Assembly: GCF_009727055.1 (NCBI RefSeq)
Contig: NC_052359.1
Location: 61,294,649 to 61,358,648 of the forward strand
Length of the DNA stretch: 64,000 bases
Source of the DNA: Benincasa hispida
Lineage: Eukaryota > Streptophyta > Magnoliopsida > Cucurbitales > Cucurbitaceae
Reading direction: 5' to 3'
Positions 35,640-45,511 of this stretch are shown here, in pieces; within the stretch, counting starts at the first letter, position 1; every line of letters begins with the position of its first letter. Below the pieces are notes generated by a model. The model did not search any database. It saw only the letters and a list, made by a program, of their open reading frames with translations, and was not told the origin of the DNA. The position numbers were made by a program, and so were the translations under genes.

Positions 35640-36329
35640 ATAAATTCTCCCACTTGCCCCAGTGATACAAAACTCGTAGACCTAGTCCTACTAGGTGACC
35701 CTCAAACACTTTAACCGAGAGGGAATTCGTAAATGGATCGGCTAATTTGTCTTAGGAAAAAATTTGAGTGACAATGACGTCTCCTCTGTGTACAATCTCC
35801 CTGATGTGATGGTACTTCCATTCGATATGTTTTCCCCTTTTATGGCTTCGTGGTTCATTTGAATTTGCAACTACTCCACTGTTGTCACAATAGAGAGTGA
35901 TAGGCAGGTGCATGTTAGAAACTATTTCCAGATCTGTCAGAAACTTTCTGAGCTATACTGCTTCTTTTGCTGCTTCGCTTGCAGCTACATACTCAGCTTC
36001 CATTGTGGAGTCCGCAATACAACTCTGCTTGATGCTCCTCCATTCAGAGTGAATACTGACCCCGAAGTTGATTTTCTCGAATCAATATCAGTTTGAAAGT
36101 CAGAATTAGTGTATCCAGTAAGGCTCAGATCCTTAGGACCATACACGAGCATATAATCTCTCGTTCTCCGAAGATACTTGAGAATGTTTTTAACAGCAGT
36201 CCAATGGTCATTACCAGGATTAAACTGAAATCTGCTGACAATTCCTACGGCATAGCATATATCGGGACGAGTATACAACATTGCATACATCAAACTCTCA
36301 ACTGCAGATGTATATGGAATTTGATTCAT
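35640..36329 (-). pseudogene. copia RNase H and C-terminus, family A element
   Basis: The minus strand encodes RPDICYAVGIVSRFQFNPGN, YLRRTRDYMLVYGPKDLSL and YTNSDFQTDIDSRKSTSGSV. After a frameshift come STMEAEYVAASEAAKEA, LYCDNSGVVANSNEPRSHKR and GKHIEWKYHHIREIVHRGDV, then FEGHLVGLGLR. The first RNase H Asp is Asn (TNSD against TDSD in the others). A stop after QIFS and the frameshift near 36035 break the domain. The tail ends about 15 bp before a polypurine-like word. Confidence 0.85.
35648..35662 (-). other. purine-rich tract of family A element
   Basis: On the minus strand, GGGGCAAGTGGGAGAAT lies at the end of the coding region, about 100 bp before the 3' LTR. Copy D has the same first tract at 13809-13823 plus a second tract right beside its LTR. 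Here the LTR-adjacent tract has decayed to 'ttgatccgc'. Confidence 0.5.
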
Positions 36330-36359
36330 CTCCTCAACCTCTTGAGGTATCTTAGGACT

Positions 36360-37146
36360 CTATTCCTTAGACAAGTGAATTCCATGCCTGAAAGGTAAAG
36401 ATCCTTTCTTAGAATTTTGCATTTTATACCTAGACAACATCTTGTCTATATAAGATGATTGAGACAATGCCAATGTTCTGTTCTTGCAATTTCGAACTAT
36501 TTGGATTCCAACAACATACTGTGCTTCTTCCAAATCTTTCATTTGGAATTGTGAAGCCAACCATCTCTTAACGTCAGCTAGATATTCTACCTCATTCCCA
36601 ATGAGTAAAATATCATCAACATATAACACTAGAAAAGCGACAATTTTGTTGACGATTTTCTTGTAGACACAGGTCTCGTCAATATTTTGTTCAAAGCCAT
36701 TAGATTTGATCGCATCGTCAAATCTCATATTCCAGGATCTAGAAGCTTGTTTTAATCCATAAATGAATCTATTAAGCTTGCAAACTTTTTGCTCTTGACC
36801 CTGCTGTATAAACCCTTCTGGTTGAGACATATAGATACTCTCTTTAAGATAGCCATTCAGAAAAGCTGTCTTGACATCCATTTTCCATATTTCAAAATGT
36901 GGCTATGGACAAGAGCCTTCTAATACATTTTATCATGGTAACTGGAGAGAAGGTTTCTTCAAAATCTAACCCCTCTATTTGGATAAACCCTTTTGGCACT
37001 AGTCTAGCTTTATAGGTCTGTACCTTAGCAATCTGGTCTCGTTTTCTCTTGTAGATCCACTTGCAACCGATGGGTTTCACCCCTTCCGGTTGATCTACAA
37101 GATCCCAGACAGAATTGAAATACATAGATTCCATTTCAAGGTTCAT
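36360..37146 (-). pseudogene. copia reverse transcriptase, family A element
   Basis: The frame 37146-36892 carries [60 protein letters not shown] and [18 protein letters not shown]. After a small deletion, 36881-36360 carries MDVKTAFLNGYLKESIYMSQ, VCKLNRFIYGLKQASRSW, LVLYVDDILLIGNEVEYLAD and SSYIDKMLSRYKMQNSKKG. YVDD and the conserved MDVKTAFLNG Asp are intact. Only one frameshift (about 36885) separates the pieces, so this is the best preserved RT in the window. Confidence 0.9.
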
Positions 37147-37158
37147 GGCTTTAATCCA

Positions 37159-38180
37159 TTAGTCTTTGTCCACATCATTCATTGCTTGATTAAAAGACAA
37201 TGGATCCTCTAAACCATCATCTGGTATGATGACTTGAGTTTCAGTTAAACCCATGTACCGGTCAGGCTGTTGCACAACCCTCCTACTACGACGAGGCATT
37301 CTCAACTCTTGAGAAGGATGTGAAGTATTAGTTTTATCAACAACTTTTGTTGACGGACCTGCTCTATCAACAACTCTTGTTGAAGAACCTGCTCGATCAA
37401 CAACTCTTGTTGATACATTTGTCGTTTCTCTAGACATTTCTTCTATTACTAGCTTACTGCGAGGTTGATGGTTCTTTATATAATCTTCCTCCAGGAAGGT
37501 TGCATTTGTTGATACAAATACTTTATCTTCCCGAGGATCATAAAAGAAACCACCTTTAGTTTCTTTTCGGTAGCCTACAAATAGGCATACTTTTGAATGG
37601 TGTTCCAGCTTTTTAGGATTCTGCACCAACACATGTGCTGGACAACCCCAAATCCTGAAGTGACGTAAATTTCCTTTATGTCCCATCCAAAGCTCATAAG
37701 GCGTTTCAGAAACGATTTTTGAGGGAACTATGTTCAAAATATACACCGCAGTCTCAACTGCGTGTCCCCAAAAAGAATTTGGTAACTGAGCATAACTGAT
37801 CATGGAACGAACCATGTCTAACAAGGTTCTGTTTCTTCTCTTTGCCACACCGTTCTCCTGAGGTGTGCTAGGGGCTATGAGTTGAAACTGAATTCCATGT
37901 TCTATCAAATAGTTCTGGAATTCAATGTCCATATACTCACCACCTCGATCTGATCGAAATGTTTTAATCTTTTTACCTAATTGGTTCTGAACCTTAGCCT
38001 TATACTCCTTGAACTTTTCAAAAGTTTCAAACTTTTGGTGCATTAGGTAAACATGTCCATACCTGGAATAATCATCTATAAAACTGATGAAATATTCATG
38101 CCCTCCTCTTGCTCTAACATTTAGAGGCCCACAAAGGTCTGAATGAATCTGCTTTAGGGGTTCTTTGGCTCTAAGACCTT
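37159..38180 (-). pseudogene. copia integrase, family A element
   Basis: The core from 38180 down reads ARGGHEYFISFIDDYSRYG, then in a 294-codon frame (38043-37159) FRSDRGGEYMDIEFQNYL, PQENGVAKRRNRTLLDMVRS, VPSKIVSETPYELWMG, FRIWGCPAHVLVQNPKKLEH and CLFVGYRKETKGGFFYDP. The D-D-E residues are visible. The linker holds three copies of a STRVVDRAG-like unit (VDRAGSSTRVVDRAG and on) and ends in MPRRSRRVVQQPDRYMGLT. A stop at 38044 and a shift near 38180 interrupt an otherwise good domain. Confidence 0.9.
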
Positions 38181-38182
38181 TT

Positions 38183-39048
38183 CTAGAAAAAAGATCTTTT
38201 TGTCATTTTACCCTCAAGACAAGACTCACATGATGGTAATGAATTGTCTTTCAACTTATTTAGATGACCGTTCTTAACCAATCTCTCAATCTTGTTGAGA
38301 TTTATGTGTCCCAATCTCAAGTGCCAAAGATAGGCATTTGGAGAAATCTTTCTTTTCTTATGAGTCCCAGCAGTTTTAAACATCTCTATGTTCAAAACAG
38401 CTTTGACCTCAATTGGTTTTAACATGTACAATTTATTTCTTAATTTTGCAATGCAAATCTGTTTATTTCCCATTTTGATGAATACTTCACCATTTTCGAA
38501 ATAAACTGTATAATTTTGTTCTAGCAAACATAAAACGGAAATTAGGTTCCTTTTATAGAAGGAATATAATATAAAATTTTCAAATAAATGTACTTATCTC
38601 CTATAAATAACTTCATATCTCCCACTGCTTTAGCTGAAACAATCTCCTCGGTCCCTATCTTAAAGATTGTTTCACCTTCCGTCAACTGTCTCCAGGAACT
38701 TGTTTCCTATGAGATAGTACATACATGATTAGCGGCACCTAAATCAATTATCCAGATTTTATGGTTTTCCACTAAACAGGTTTCGATAACAAGTAAATCA
38801 TATTTATCTTGTTGTACGAATTCAACATTCTCATCTACATAATTCATAATTTCAGATGAGTTGGGAGATAGAGGATAATCCTCTGTTAAAACTCTTTTGG
38901 TATAATCAACCGCTAGTAATTTGTTTGTCGATTTGATTTTACTGTTATGTACATTGAAAGCGAGTATTCTAGAATTCGACATGTTGATAAAATTCAAACA
39001 AATTCTAATTAGCAACTTGTAACTAAATCCAAAATCAAGTTTTAGCAA
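38183..39048 (-). pseudogene. copia protease and gag-pre-integrase, family A element
   Basis: The frame 39048-38707 ends in KYDLLVIETCLVENHKIWI and IDLGAANHVC, the protease site with D-L-G in place of D-S-G. A second frame (38527-38183) has the gag-pre-integrase finger AYLWHLRLGHINLNKIERLV and LPSCESCLEGKMTKRSFF with HHCC ligands intact. Upstream, MSNSRILAFNVHNSKIKSTN is not recognisable gag. The capsid and zinc knuckle are missing, as in copy 1. Confidence 0.86.
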
Positions 39049-40810
39049 AATGTAATAATGTACCCATAACCATTATTTATTTACAACGATATTTTAGTGA
39101 GTCAGAATATGTGCTACCGTGGGGCAGTCAGATACTCCTTCACTAAAACAAACAATTTTGACCAAACACTATCCCCGAAATAACTCTTATTCCTATAGTT
39201 ATTTAGTTATCATTTTCGGTCAAGATCTTTACTAACAACTTAGTAATTCTTGTAAGTGTGACCCGCCATTTTTAGATCCTATAGGACGGTATGAATTTGC
39301 CTCCGAAATAGAAGACAACATCTAAGATGGAATTATAAGATCCTATTCATTTTACTGAAGCCCGGGTTGTTCCGAATCCTATGTTACAATCCTCCGTGGG
39401 TATAGTCGTCGTTAAACGACTAGCAAAGGGCCACTTAAAGCTAACTAGCAGGCGCAACATAGGAATCTCACGATTCAGACTAATGGAAGAGACCGTAGGA
39501 TATATTGACACATATTCTTCACCCACTTACTATGAACTACTTCCTCCGTTTACCTTGATATTGAATCATACAAAACACTTTTCGTAGGGAGGTCACTCCC
39601 AGGGTGGCACGAAGCGTCATATGAATCTCACGATGTAAACTATATGGAGACGTGGTAGTTGAAATCTATTTATCGTATAATAGACTTATATTTGAACAAC
39701 TTCCTCTTATTCACCAAAATCTAGATTTAAGCTAAAAAATACTCTCCGTAAGGAGGTCACTCCCATGGTGACACGAAGTACCGCTTAAATCTGGATTGTG
39801 AACTCTTAGAGACATGAAAGCTAAAAATAACGTATCATATATGTTATTAATCTCCCACTGAAGTTTTCTAATAATTCTATCATATAGAAGTTATTAAACT
39901 TCTACTGAAGTATTCTATTTGGGTATATTTATACTTAGGTTCTTTTCGGTTAATAAAACAGCCCTAAGTCTATGTGATTTATCCAAGTATAACTCTTATA
40001 ATTGGATTTTAACCTATGATGTCTAGGTGATAAACTATTTTATTACCTCACATCACTTACGTATACTCATAAAATCGATTACCAACGCTCAATAATTTGG
40101 CCATAATCCCCAGGTAGGAGGTGTTCCGTAAACCGTCAACTTAAGAACCCCCAGCCTTAGACATGATTATATACCGGTTGAGTTTGTAACCTTGGTTTTA
40201 TAAGTTTTAACAATTAAAATAGATGGTCAACCTACGTAAGCATGCAGATGTTGTTATAGATTTTAAATGTCTAACCCAATTTTATAACAACTTATAAAAC
40301 TTTAGACATGCTAAACATCCACAACATACATAAGGGATTCAAATTTAATATAACATTTATATTAAATACAAGAAACTCTAACATGCATATATATATTATA
40401 GCAATTATAACATATTTTCAATGCATGTTACATGCTTTCTATGGTGGGATTTTAATCTAAATGACATACTATATGCACATACAAGATTTATTTTATTATA
40501 ACATACATCAAATGCATAAATAATTAAACACGGACTGATATGGTTTTAGTTTTTGTAAAAACCAGCAAACAGAAGCCTAATTATTACAAAAAAAAGCTTC
40601 CAAACCACCGCTCCCGGACTACTCGAACCGCTCCAAAACGAACTCAAGTAGCTTGAACCAGACCCGAACCATCTGAACCAGACTAGCCAAGTCTGAACAG
40701 GACCAGCCAAGAACCATTCGAAGCTGAACCAGACTAGACCACAATAGAACCGGTCGAACTGGCCGCCCTTGCACATGTTCAACATTTCGCTAAGTCTCAT
40801 CCTTTAGCAA
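39049..40810 (-). other. non-coding leader of family A element, gag-proximal part
   Basis: No coding capacity is seen apart from a chance 84-codon opening at 40546-40800. The layout parallels the leaders of copies 1 and D: three blocks with 'ccgtttaccttgatattga' or a similar start and 'ggaggtcactcccagggtg' (39545-39620, 39690-39780). AT-rich 'acttataa' text and a tract rich in 'gaacca' (40600-40760) follow. The last is a degenerate 12-20 bp repeat on 'gaaccagactagaccac'-like text. Confidence 0.6.
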
Positions 40811-40819
40811 TGACGACCA

Positions 40820-41645
40820 TCGTCATGCATTTTGCCAAATCGTTTAGTAAATGCTTGATCGTTTAGGGCGTGAAAAGGTAAACGATTGTTTAATGCCATT
40901 GCATAGCATTCAACGCATCACCCAGCTACCGCGCAAAGGTATACGATCGTATAGTGCTATCACATAGCAACTCGATGCATCGTTTAGCTGCCGCATAGAG
41001 GTAAACGATCGTGTAGTGCTATCACATAGCAACTCAACGCATCGTTTATCTCCTGATCAAAGATAAACGATCGTGGTAAGCGATCGCTCAGGGCTATCGT
41101 ATACTCTTCATAACTATCGCTTAGTTTTATCGTCTAGAACCAAACAATCACTTAACACCATCGCCTAGCGCTGCATGTCATCGTTCAGTATTTGCCGTGT
41201 AGCTAAACGATCACTTAGCTCCATTGTATAGAACATCATTGCGTCGTTCAGCATTGTAGATAAGTGATTTGTTTAGTTCCATCGCATAGAAACTTCAATA
41301 CATCACTTAGCACTTCGTCTACACGATCGCTTAGCTCCGCATCTAAACGAACACTCAGCGCTATCGCGTAGCACTTCATCGTACCGCTTAGCACGCATCG
41401 TTGCTAAATGATCGTATAATACCATCGTATAGTAAATTCAACGTATCATTTAGTTCCCATGCCAAAACTAAACGATCGCTTAATGTTATCGTATAGCAAA
41501 TTAAACGCATCGTTTAGCTCCAGCAGGTACACGATTGTTTAACGTTCAACATCACAATGACCAGTGCCTATTGCTATACAATCGTCTAGCTTTTCTTCAA
41601 ATCGTGTAGCGTCTGGAGCTAGACGATCGTTTAGCAACTGAAACC
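40820..41645. repeat. CGATCG-palindrome array with 62-bp periodicity (family A leader)
   Basis: At least seven CGATCG centres occur, near 40944, 41006, 41068, 41080, 41334, 41473 and 41634, many inside longer palindromes such as TATACGATCGTATA. Between them lie 'gctatcacatagcaactc' and 'gcatcgtttagctgccgca'. The first three centres are exactly 62 bp apart, so a 62-bp unit with an 'acgatcgt' word and an 'atcgtttag' half-site was tandemly multiplied. Later units have drifted. Confidence 0.88.
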
Positions 41646-41930
41646 ACAACGACGATAAGAACAGAGGTTGATTTTTCTGGAACTGCAACTCGACCTCTTC
41701 GCTTGTTTCTTTGATTTACAACTTAATTTCTACTCTAATGACTCCAAATAAATTATAAACTCTTAGGAATACATTAAAGCTCATAAAGAAGAGCCAATTA
41801 CAAACTTAAATGAGAAATTAAAGAGAATTAAATAGCCAAAACTTAGAAAATCATATCAGCACATAAGTTTCATATTTCTCATATAAAACACACACCATAC
41901 CAAAATTAAGCCGAATTGAATGCTTATTTG

Positions 41931-41944
41931 GTGCTCTGATACCA
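41931..41944 (-). other. primer-binding site of family A element
   Basis: On the minus strand TGGTATCAGAGCAC lies two bases inside the 5' LTR end (TACA at 41947). It is complementary to initiator tRNA-Met, the usual copia primer. Confidence 0.93.
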
Positions 41945-41946
41945 AT

Positions 41947-43393
41947 TGTAGGATTGTATCAACAGCAGTGGAAGCACAAGGATCATCTAAGCATTCAAAT
42001 TCACTAATTTTGGCATAATATAAAGCATGCTTTTGCAGAAAAAATGGGTTTCAAGACATACCTCTTGTAGAACTTCTTCAAAGTTCCTTCTCCAACTGCA
42101 ATCTTCTCCATATCTTGTTGTAGACCACCTTAAGATCTTCCCCACTATTCTCTTGGTGCTCTAGATTGAGTTGTGAGACTCGAAACAAGCTTGAATCAAG
42201 GGATGAAGGAGAAAAGCTCACTGGAGCAACCTTGTTGAAGAACCATTCTTCAAACATAATTATATCTCATATAATCACTAATTCCCTTAAGTCTAATTTG
42301 AACGTTTCAAATTAACTTATCATGCTATTCTAGAGCTAGTCCGTTACGAGCTAGTAGGGGGACCTCGTGGACCTTTACCGGTTCCTTCAGTTCATATAAT
42401 CACTAATTCCCTTAAGTCTAATGATCCGAGATTAATTGGCTAAACTCATTTCCTTTCGTTAACTAATGGGTCACTCCACTAAAGCCCATAGTTGCACTCA
42501 CCTCACTGTAGATATATTATGTCCACATGATTTAACCATAATCAGCAAGTCGACCCTTCACAGGCTGTTCATAATAACGACTGAGTCAAATATCTGTTTT
42601 ACCCTCGAGATTAAGTCTTATTCCTCAAGTCCCTACTGATCCTCTAATGAACAACTGGTTTGTGATCCAATCATCAAACCAAACTCTCTCAACTTAGTGA
42701 GAGGGTAAGGCCTCTTATTCAAGACCTGGATTCAATACTTGAGAGAAAAACATTTCTCCTATCCTTAAATCGGGTAGGCGTAAACTCCGTCTTGTACCCT
42801 GTGTCCCCAGTTATCTATCCGGTCTTACCCCTGAAATGGGAGTCTTATTGAGCTAGCGCTGTTGAGCCAACCCTCAACTATGAAAATCTAAGGGCAATCC
42901 CGAATAAACAGGAGTTCATAGTTAGCTCAAGATTAAGATCAAGTTACCTAGGTCATCTAGGTGAAATAGTTAGTCTTAAACAGTAAACGGCGTTATAAAG
43001 TAAGAGTGACTTATTTCTTGGTCTTGATCTTATGCAAACTCATTGCATAGGATGCCCCCACTCCTCATGTCATAACATGTACGAATTAAGATCACATTGT
43101 ATGTAGCACTTTACAACTCTTTGTAACAATTACAAAGTAGGCCACATCCAATGGTGTTACTAGAATAAGGTACCCAACCTCATTCATGTACCATAGATCA
43201 TTTTGACTATTGACTCGAACCCGATCCACTCTTATGTCTCCACATAAAGTTCAAGTGCTCATACAATAGTCATGGGTCTTAGTTTATTGGATTTAGACTT
43301 TCATACAATTTATGAGATCAATAACAAATATATTGATAATAGAAAATGTTTATCATTTTACAAACTGCGAGTTTTAGGACATAAAACCCAACA
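41947..43393 (-). repeat. 5' LTR of the family A element
   Basis: On the minus strand it begins TGTTGGGTTTTATGTCC at 43393 and ends ATACAATCCTACA at 41947. It is 1447 bp, shorter than its partner because of a deletion at about 42250. It carries a 50-bp filler insertion at 42369-42420. Confidence 0.92.
42369..42420. other. filler insertion in the 5' LTR
   Basis: Where the sister LTRs read '...gacctcgcggatctaccg...ggttccaatgatc', this LTR has an extra 50 bp. It consists of 27 bases identical to 47259-47285 followed by 'ataatcactaattccctta', a copy of text found 130 bp away at 42270-42288. A patchwork of copied pieces is typical of error-prone break repair or template switching. Confidence 0.7.
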
Positions 43394-44240
43394 TGAATTT
43401 TATCCATATAATTAATATTCGAATCATATGCAAATATTTAATTCCTCTAAAGTATTTATGGTATTTAACATAAATCATATTTATATTAAATTTAATTATA
43501 TGAATCACATTCATATAATTAGTATTTGAATTATATTTAAATTTCTCTCAAAATACTTTATATTATAATGTATCTAAGACATTATAATAATTATATCATA
43601 TATAATTATTTTTTCTCAATTAGTTTGAACAATTCAAATTAATTCAAAAATAATTCTCAATTAAATCCCTATTGAGCTATAGAGGGGACCTTATGAGCCT
43701 GTAGATTGAAGGTCCAATGGTAGTTAGATAATTAATTAAACTCTTTAATTAAATTACCCAACATCCATTAATTGTCGATCACCACTAAAGACCGACAACT
43801 ACACTCTTCACACTACAGATATATTTTATGTTCATTGGATATAACTAGTCAACAGTGTGTGACCCTTCACAAATTGCTCGTTAGTACAGTTGGGCCAAAA
43901 TTACCATTTTGCCCTTGTAGTTACATCTAACTTCTTAAGTATCACTGATCCCTCTAATGAACAATAAGTCATAGTCCAACTATGACCAAGCCCCTCTCCG
44001 GCCAGTGAAACACATTCCAAAAGTGCGTTTTCTAGGCTTAGAATTTAGTCAGTTTTATGCTTAATTTGAGATCTTTGATGCTTTTATTGTTTAATTGTAG
44101 GAAATCAAGCAATTGGATGAGAACAAGCAATTTTGAAAGATTAATGACCAAAATACCCCTAAGAAGGTCAAAGTTTGACCTAGGGTAATGATCAATAGAG
44201 AAAAATGAAAGAAAATGTGGAGATCGGAGGTAGGGCAGCA

Positions 44241-44370
44241 TTGAACGAGCATTGCAATGCTGCCCAGTGACGTTGCAGATTCGAGATGGTTGAAAAACAG
44301 GGCAGCATCACCAGCATTGTGATGCTACAATAGAAAAGGCGTGAATTTAACGCCAGCGTTGCAACGCTGA
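44241..44370 (+). repeat. three small palindromes upstream of the LTR TATA box
   Basis: Self-complementary words recur at 50-70 bp intervals: GCATTGCAATGC (about 44248), GCATTGTGATGC (about 44315) and GCGTTGCAACGC (about 44356). They sit within 140 bp upstream of the TATA box of the gypsy-like LTR. Confidence 0.75.
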
Positions 44371-44379
44371 GACTGCTAC

Positions 44380-44388
44380 TTATATAAG
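44380..44388 (+). promoter_or_regulatory. TATA box of gypsy-like solo LTR
   Basis: TTATATAAG lies 375 bp into the LTR, just downstream of three palindromes. A strong plant TATA motif in an LTR is expected near the U3/R boundary. Confidence 0.65.
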
Positions 44389-45511
44389 CAGTTTTTGGCC
44401 GAACTGATTCGGGGAGGCACTTTTAAGGCTATTTTGAGAGCGTAAAGCAGTATTTCGGTGAGGCTTCCCTGGGGGATGTAATTTTGAACAGAGGCGGCAT
44501 CTCGGAACTTTAAAGGATCAAAGATTTAAAGAGTTCGTTGGGTTGCGATTTTGGATTTAAGGATGAGAGTCAAGAACACGACTTGCAATTTTCTCCCTAT
44601 TTTATTTTCTATCCTTTGTGTTTGGAAACCTCATGAATGTCTATGTTTGTATTGTAACCATGAGTGACTGATTTTTGTTTCTAGCGTGTTTATTTAATTT
44701 TATGGATTGTGAAAACTGAATTAGTTGCTTCTTGGATTGAATTTATGCATAATTATTTTAACATGTTTGTTCTTAATGCTTTTGATTAATTGATCACCAA
44801 TTAAATGTTCTTTACTTAATGTCTGTCTCAAGAGAGAAGGTGTTGAGTTGGATCTAGCATGTTAAACTGTAAATCGAATATGCACGAAAGTAATAAGAGA
44901 TTAATAGAGATTGTTGACGGAGGAACTTAATGTTGTGGCGAGTCAAGCGATAGAAGAGATTCGGATCGATGGTTAGTTATTAGAAAGGGTTGAGCTTGAG
45001 AGAGGATACCTGGATAAAAGACTCCTAGATCTATAATTTGCATAAATCAATCTAAGGTCAAAATAATTAATTTGGTTAATCCGTTTAACGAAATCATATC
45101 CTAAAATGTGTCTTTGTCTAGTTTCACCCCAACTTTATCTTTTCTTGCTTTTTAGGATTAGATTAGTTAGGTTCTCATCATAGTCCAGCCCCCTAAATAA
45201 AATGAGAAGAATCTCTAAATAGCTAAAAGAGTCAAACCAATTCCTCAGAGAACGATACTTGGTCTCTTGACTGTTTTACTATATTATAATTTGATGTGTG
45301 CGCTTGTGCAACATTAGCCAGAAGAGGGTGTGGTGCCACACTGTTCAAGGCCCTTAATCAACCTTTAAGGGAGCAATTTATCTACTTACCCCGACCTCGA
45401 GGAAGAAGTGAATTCCGTCTTGTATAGCTGTGTTCCCAACTCCTCAATCAGATAAATCTCCAAAATGATAGGCTTTTTTAGTCGACAATCTGGCCACTCT
45501 CACCCATATAA

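Larger units (their letters stand above)
33740..43393 (-). mobile_element. complete Ty1/copia retrotransposon (family A), 9.65 kb
   Basis: The minus-strand element has a 5' LTR (41947-43393) and a primer-binding site (41931-41944). Then come a long leader, protease, integrase, RT and RNase H remnants, a polypurine tract and a 3' LTR (33740-35548). The LTR ends are TGTTGGG and CCTACA. The 5-bp word TGAAT occurs directly outside both ends (33735-33739 and 43394-43398), a perfect target-site duplication. The target was a family B LTR. Gag is almost absent and the protease site is altered, so the copy would need help from others to move. Confidence 0.95.
44006..45316 (+). mobile_element. solo LTR, gypsy-like, with GCCAG target duplication
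   Basis: The segment interrupts the inverted family B LTR. GCCAG stands just before (44001-44005) and just after (45317-45321), and removing the insert and one copy restores the LTR text. It starts TGAAACACATTCC and ends GCAACATTA. A TATA box (44380-44388) sets the orientation as plus. Near the end the words 'ctcagagaacgatacttggt' and 'gatgtgtgcgcttgtgca' resemble the 3' end of plant gypsy (Tat/Athila-like) LTRs, from memory. No coding region is present. Confidence 0.82.
31208..45510 (-). repeat. family B LTR body, inverted and split by three insertions
   Basis: The minus-strand LTR is found in four pieces: 31208-31370 (its 3' end, TTTCCCTTCA on the minus strand), 33297-33739, 43394-44005 and 45317-45510. 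Together they give about 1.4 kb and align in order with the plus-strand LTR at 45512-47279. The gaps are a solo LTR, a complete copia element and a gypsy-like solo LTR. Its start, beyond 'cccatataaat' at about 45500, is missing. An assembly gap (33597-33601) falls in the second piece. Confidence 0.78.

Noticed and set aside
44006..45316. The 1.3-kb insert as a host gene or MITE
   Set aside because: Five-base target duplications, a TATA box and LTR-like ends fit a solo LTR better, and there is no open frame of note.
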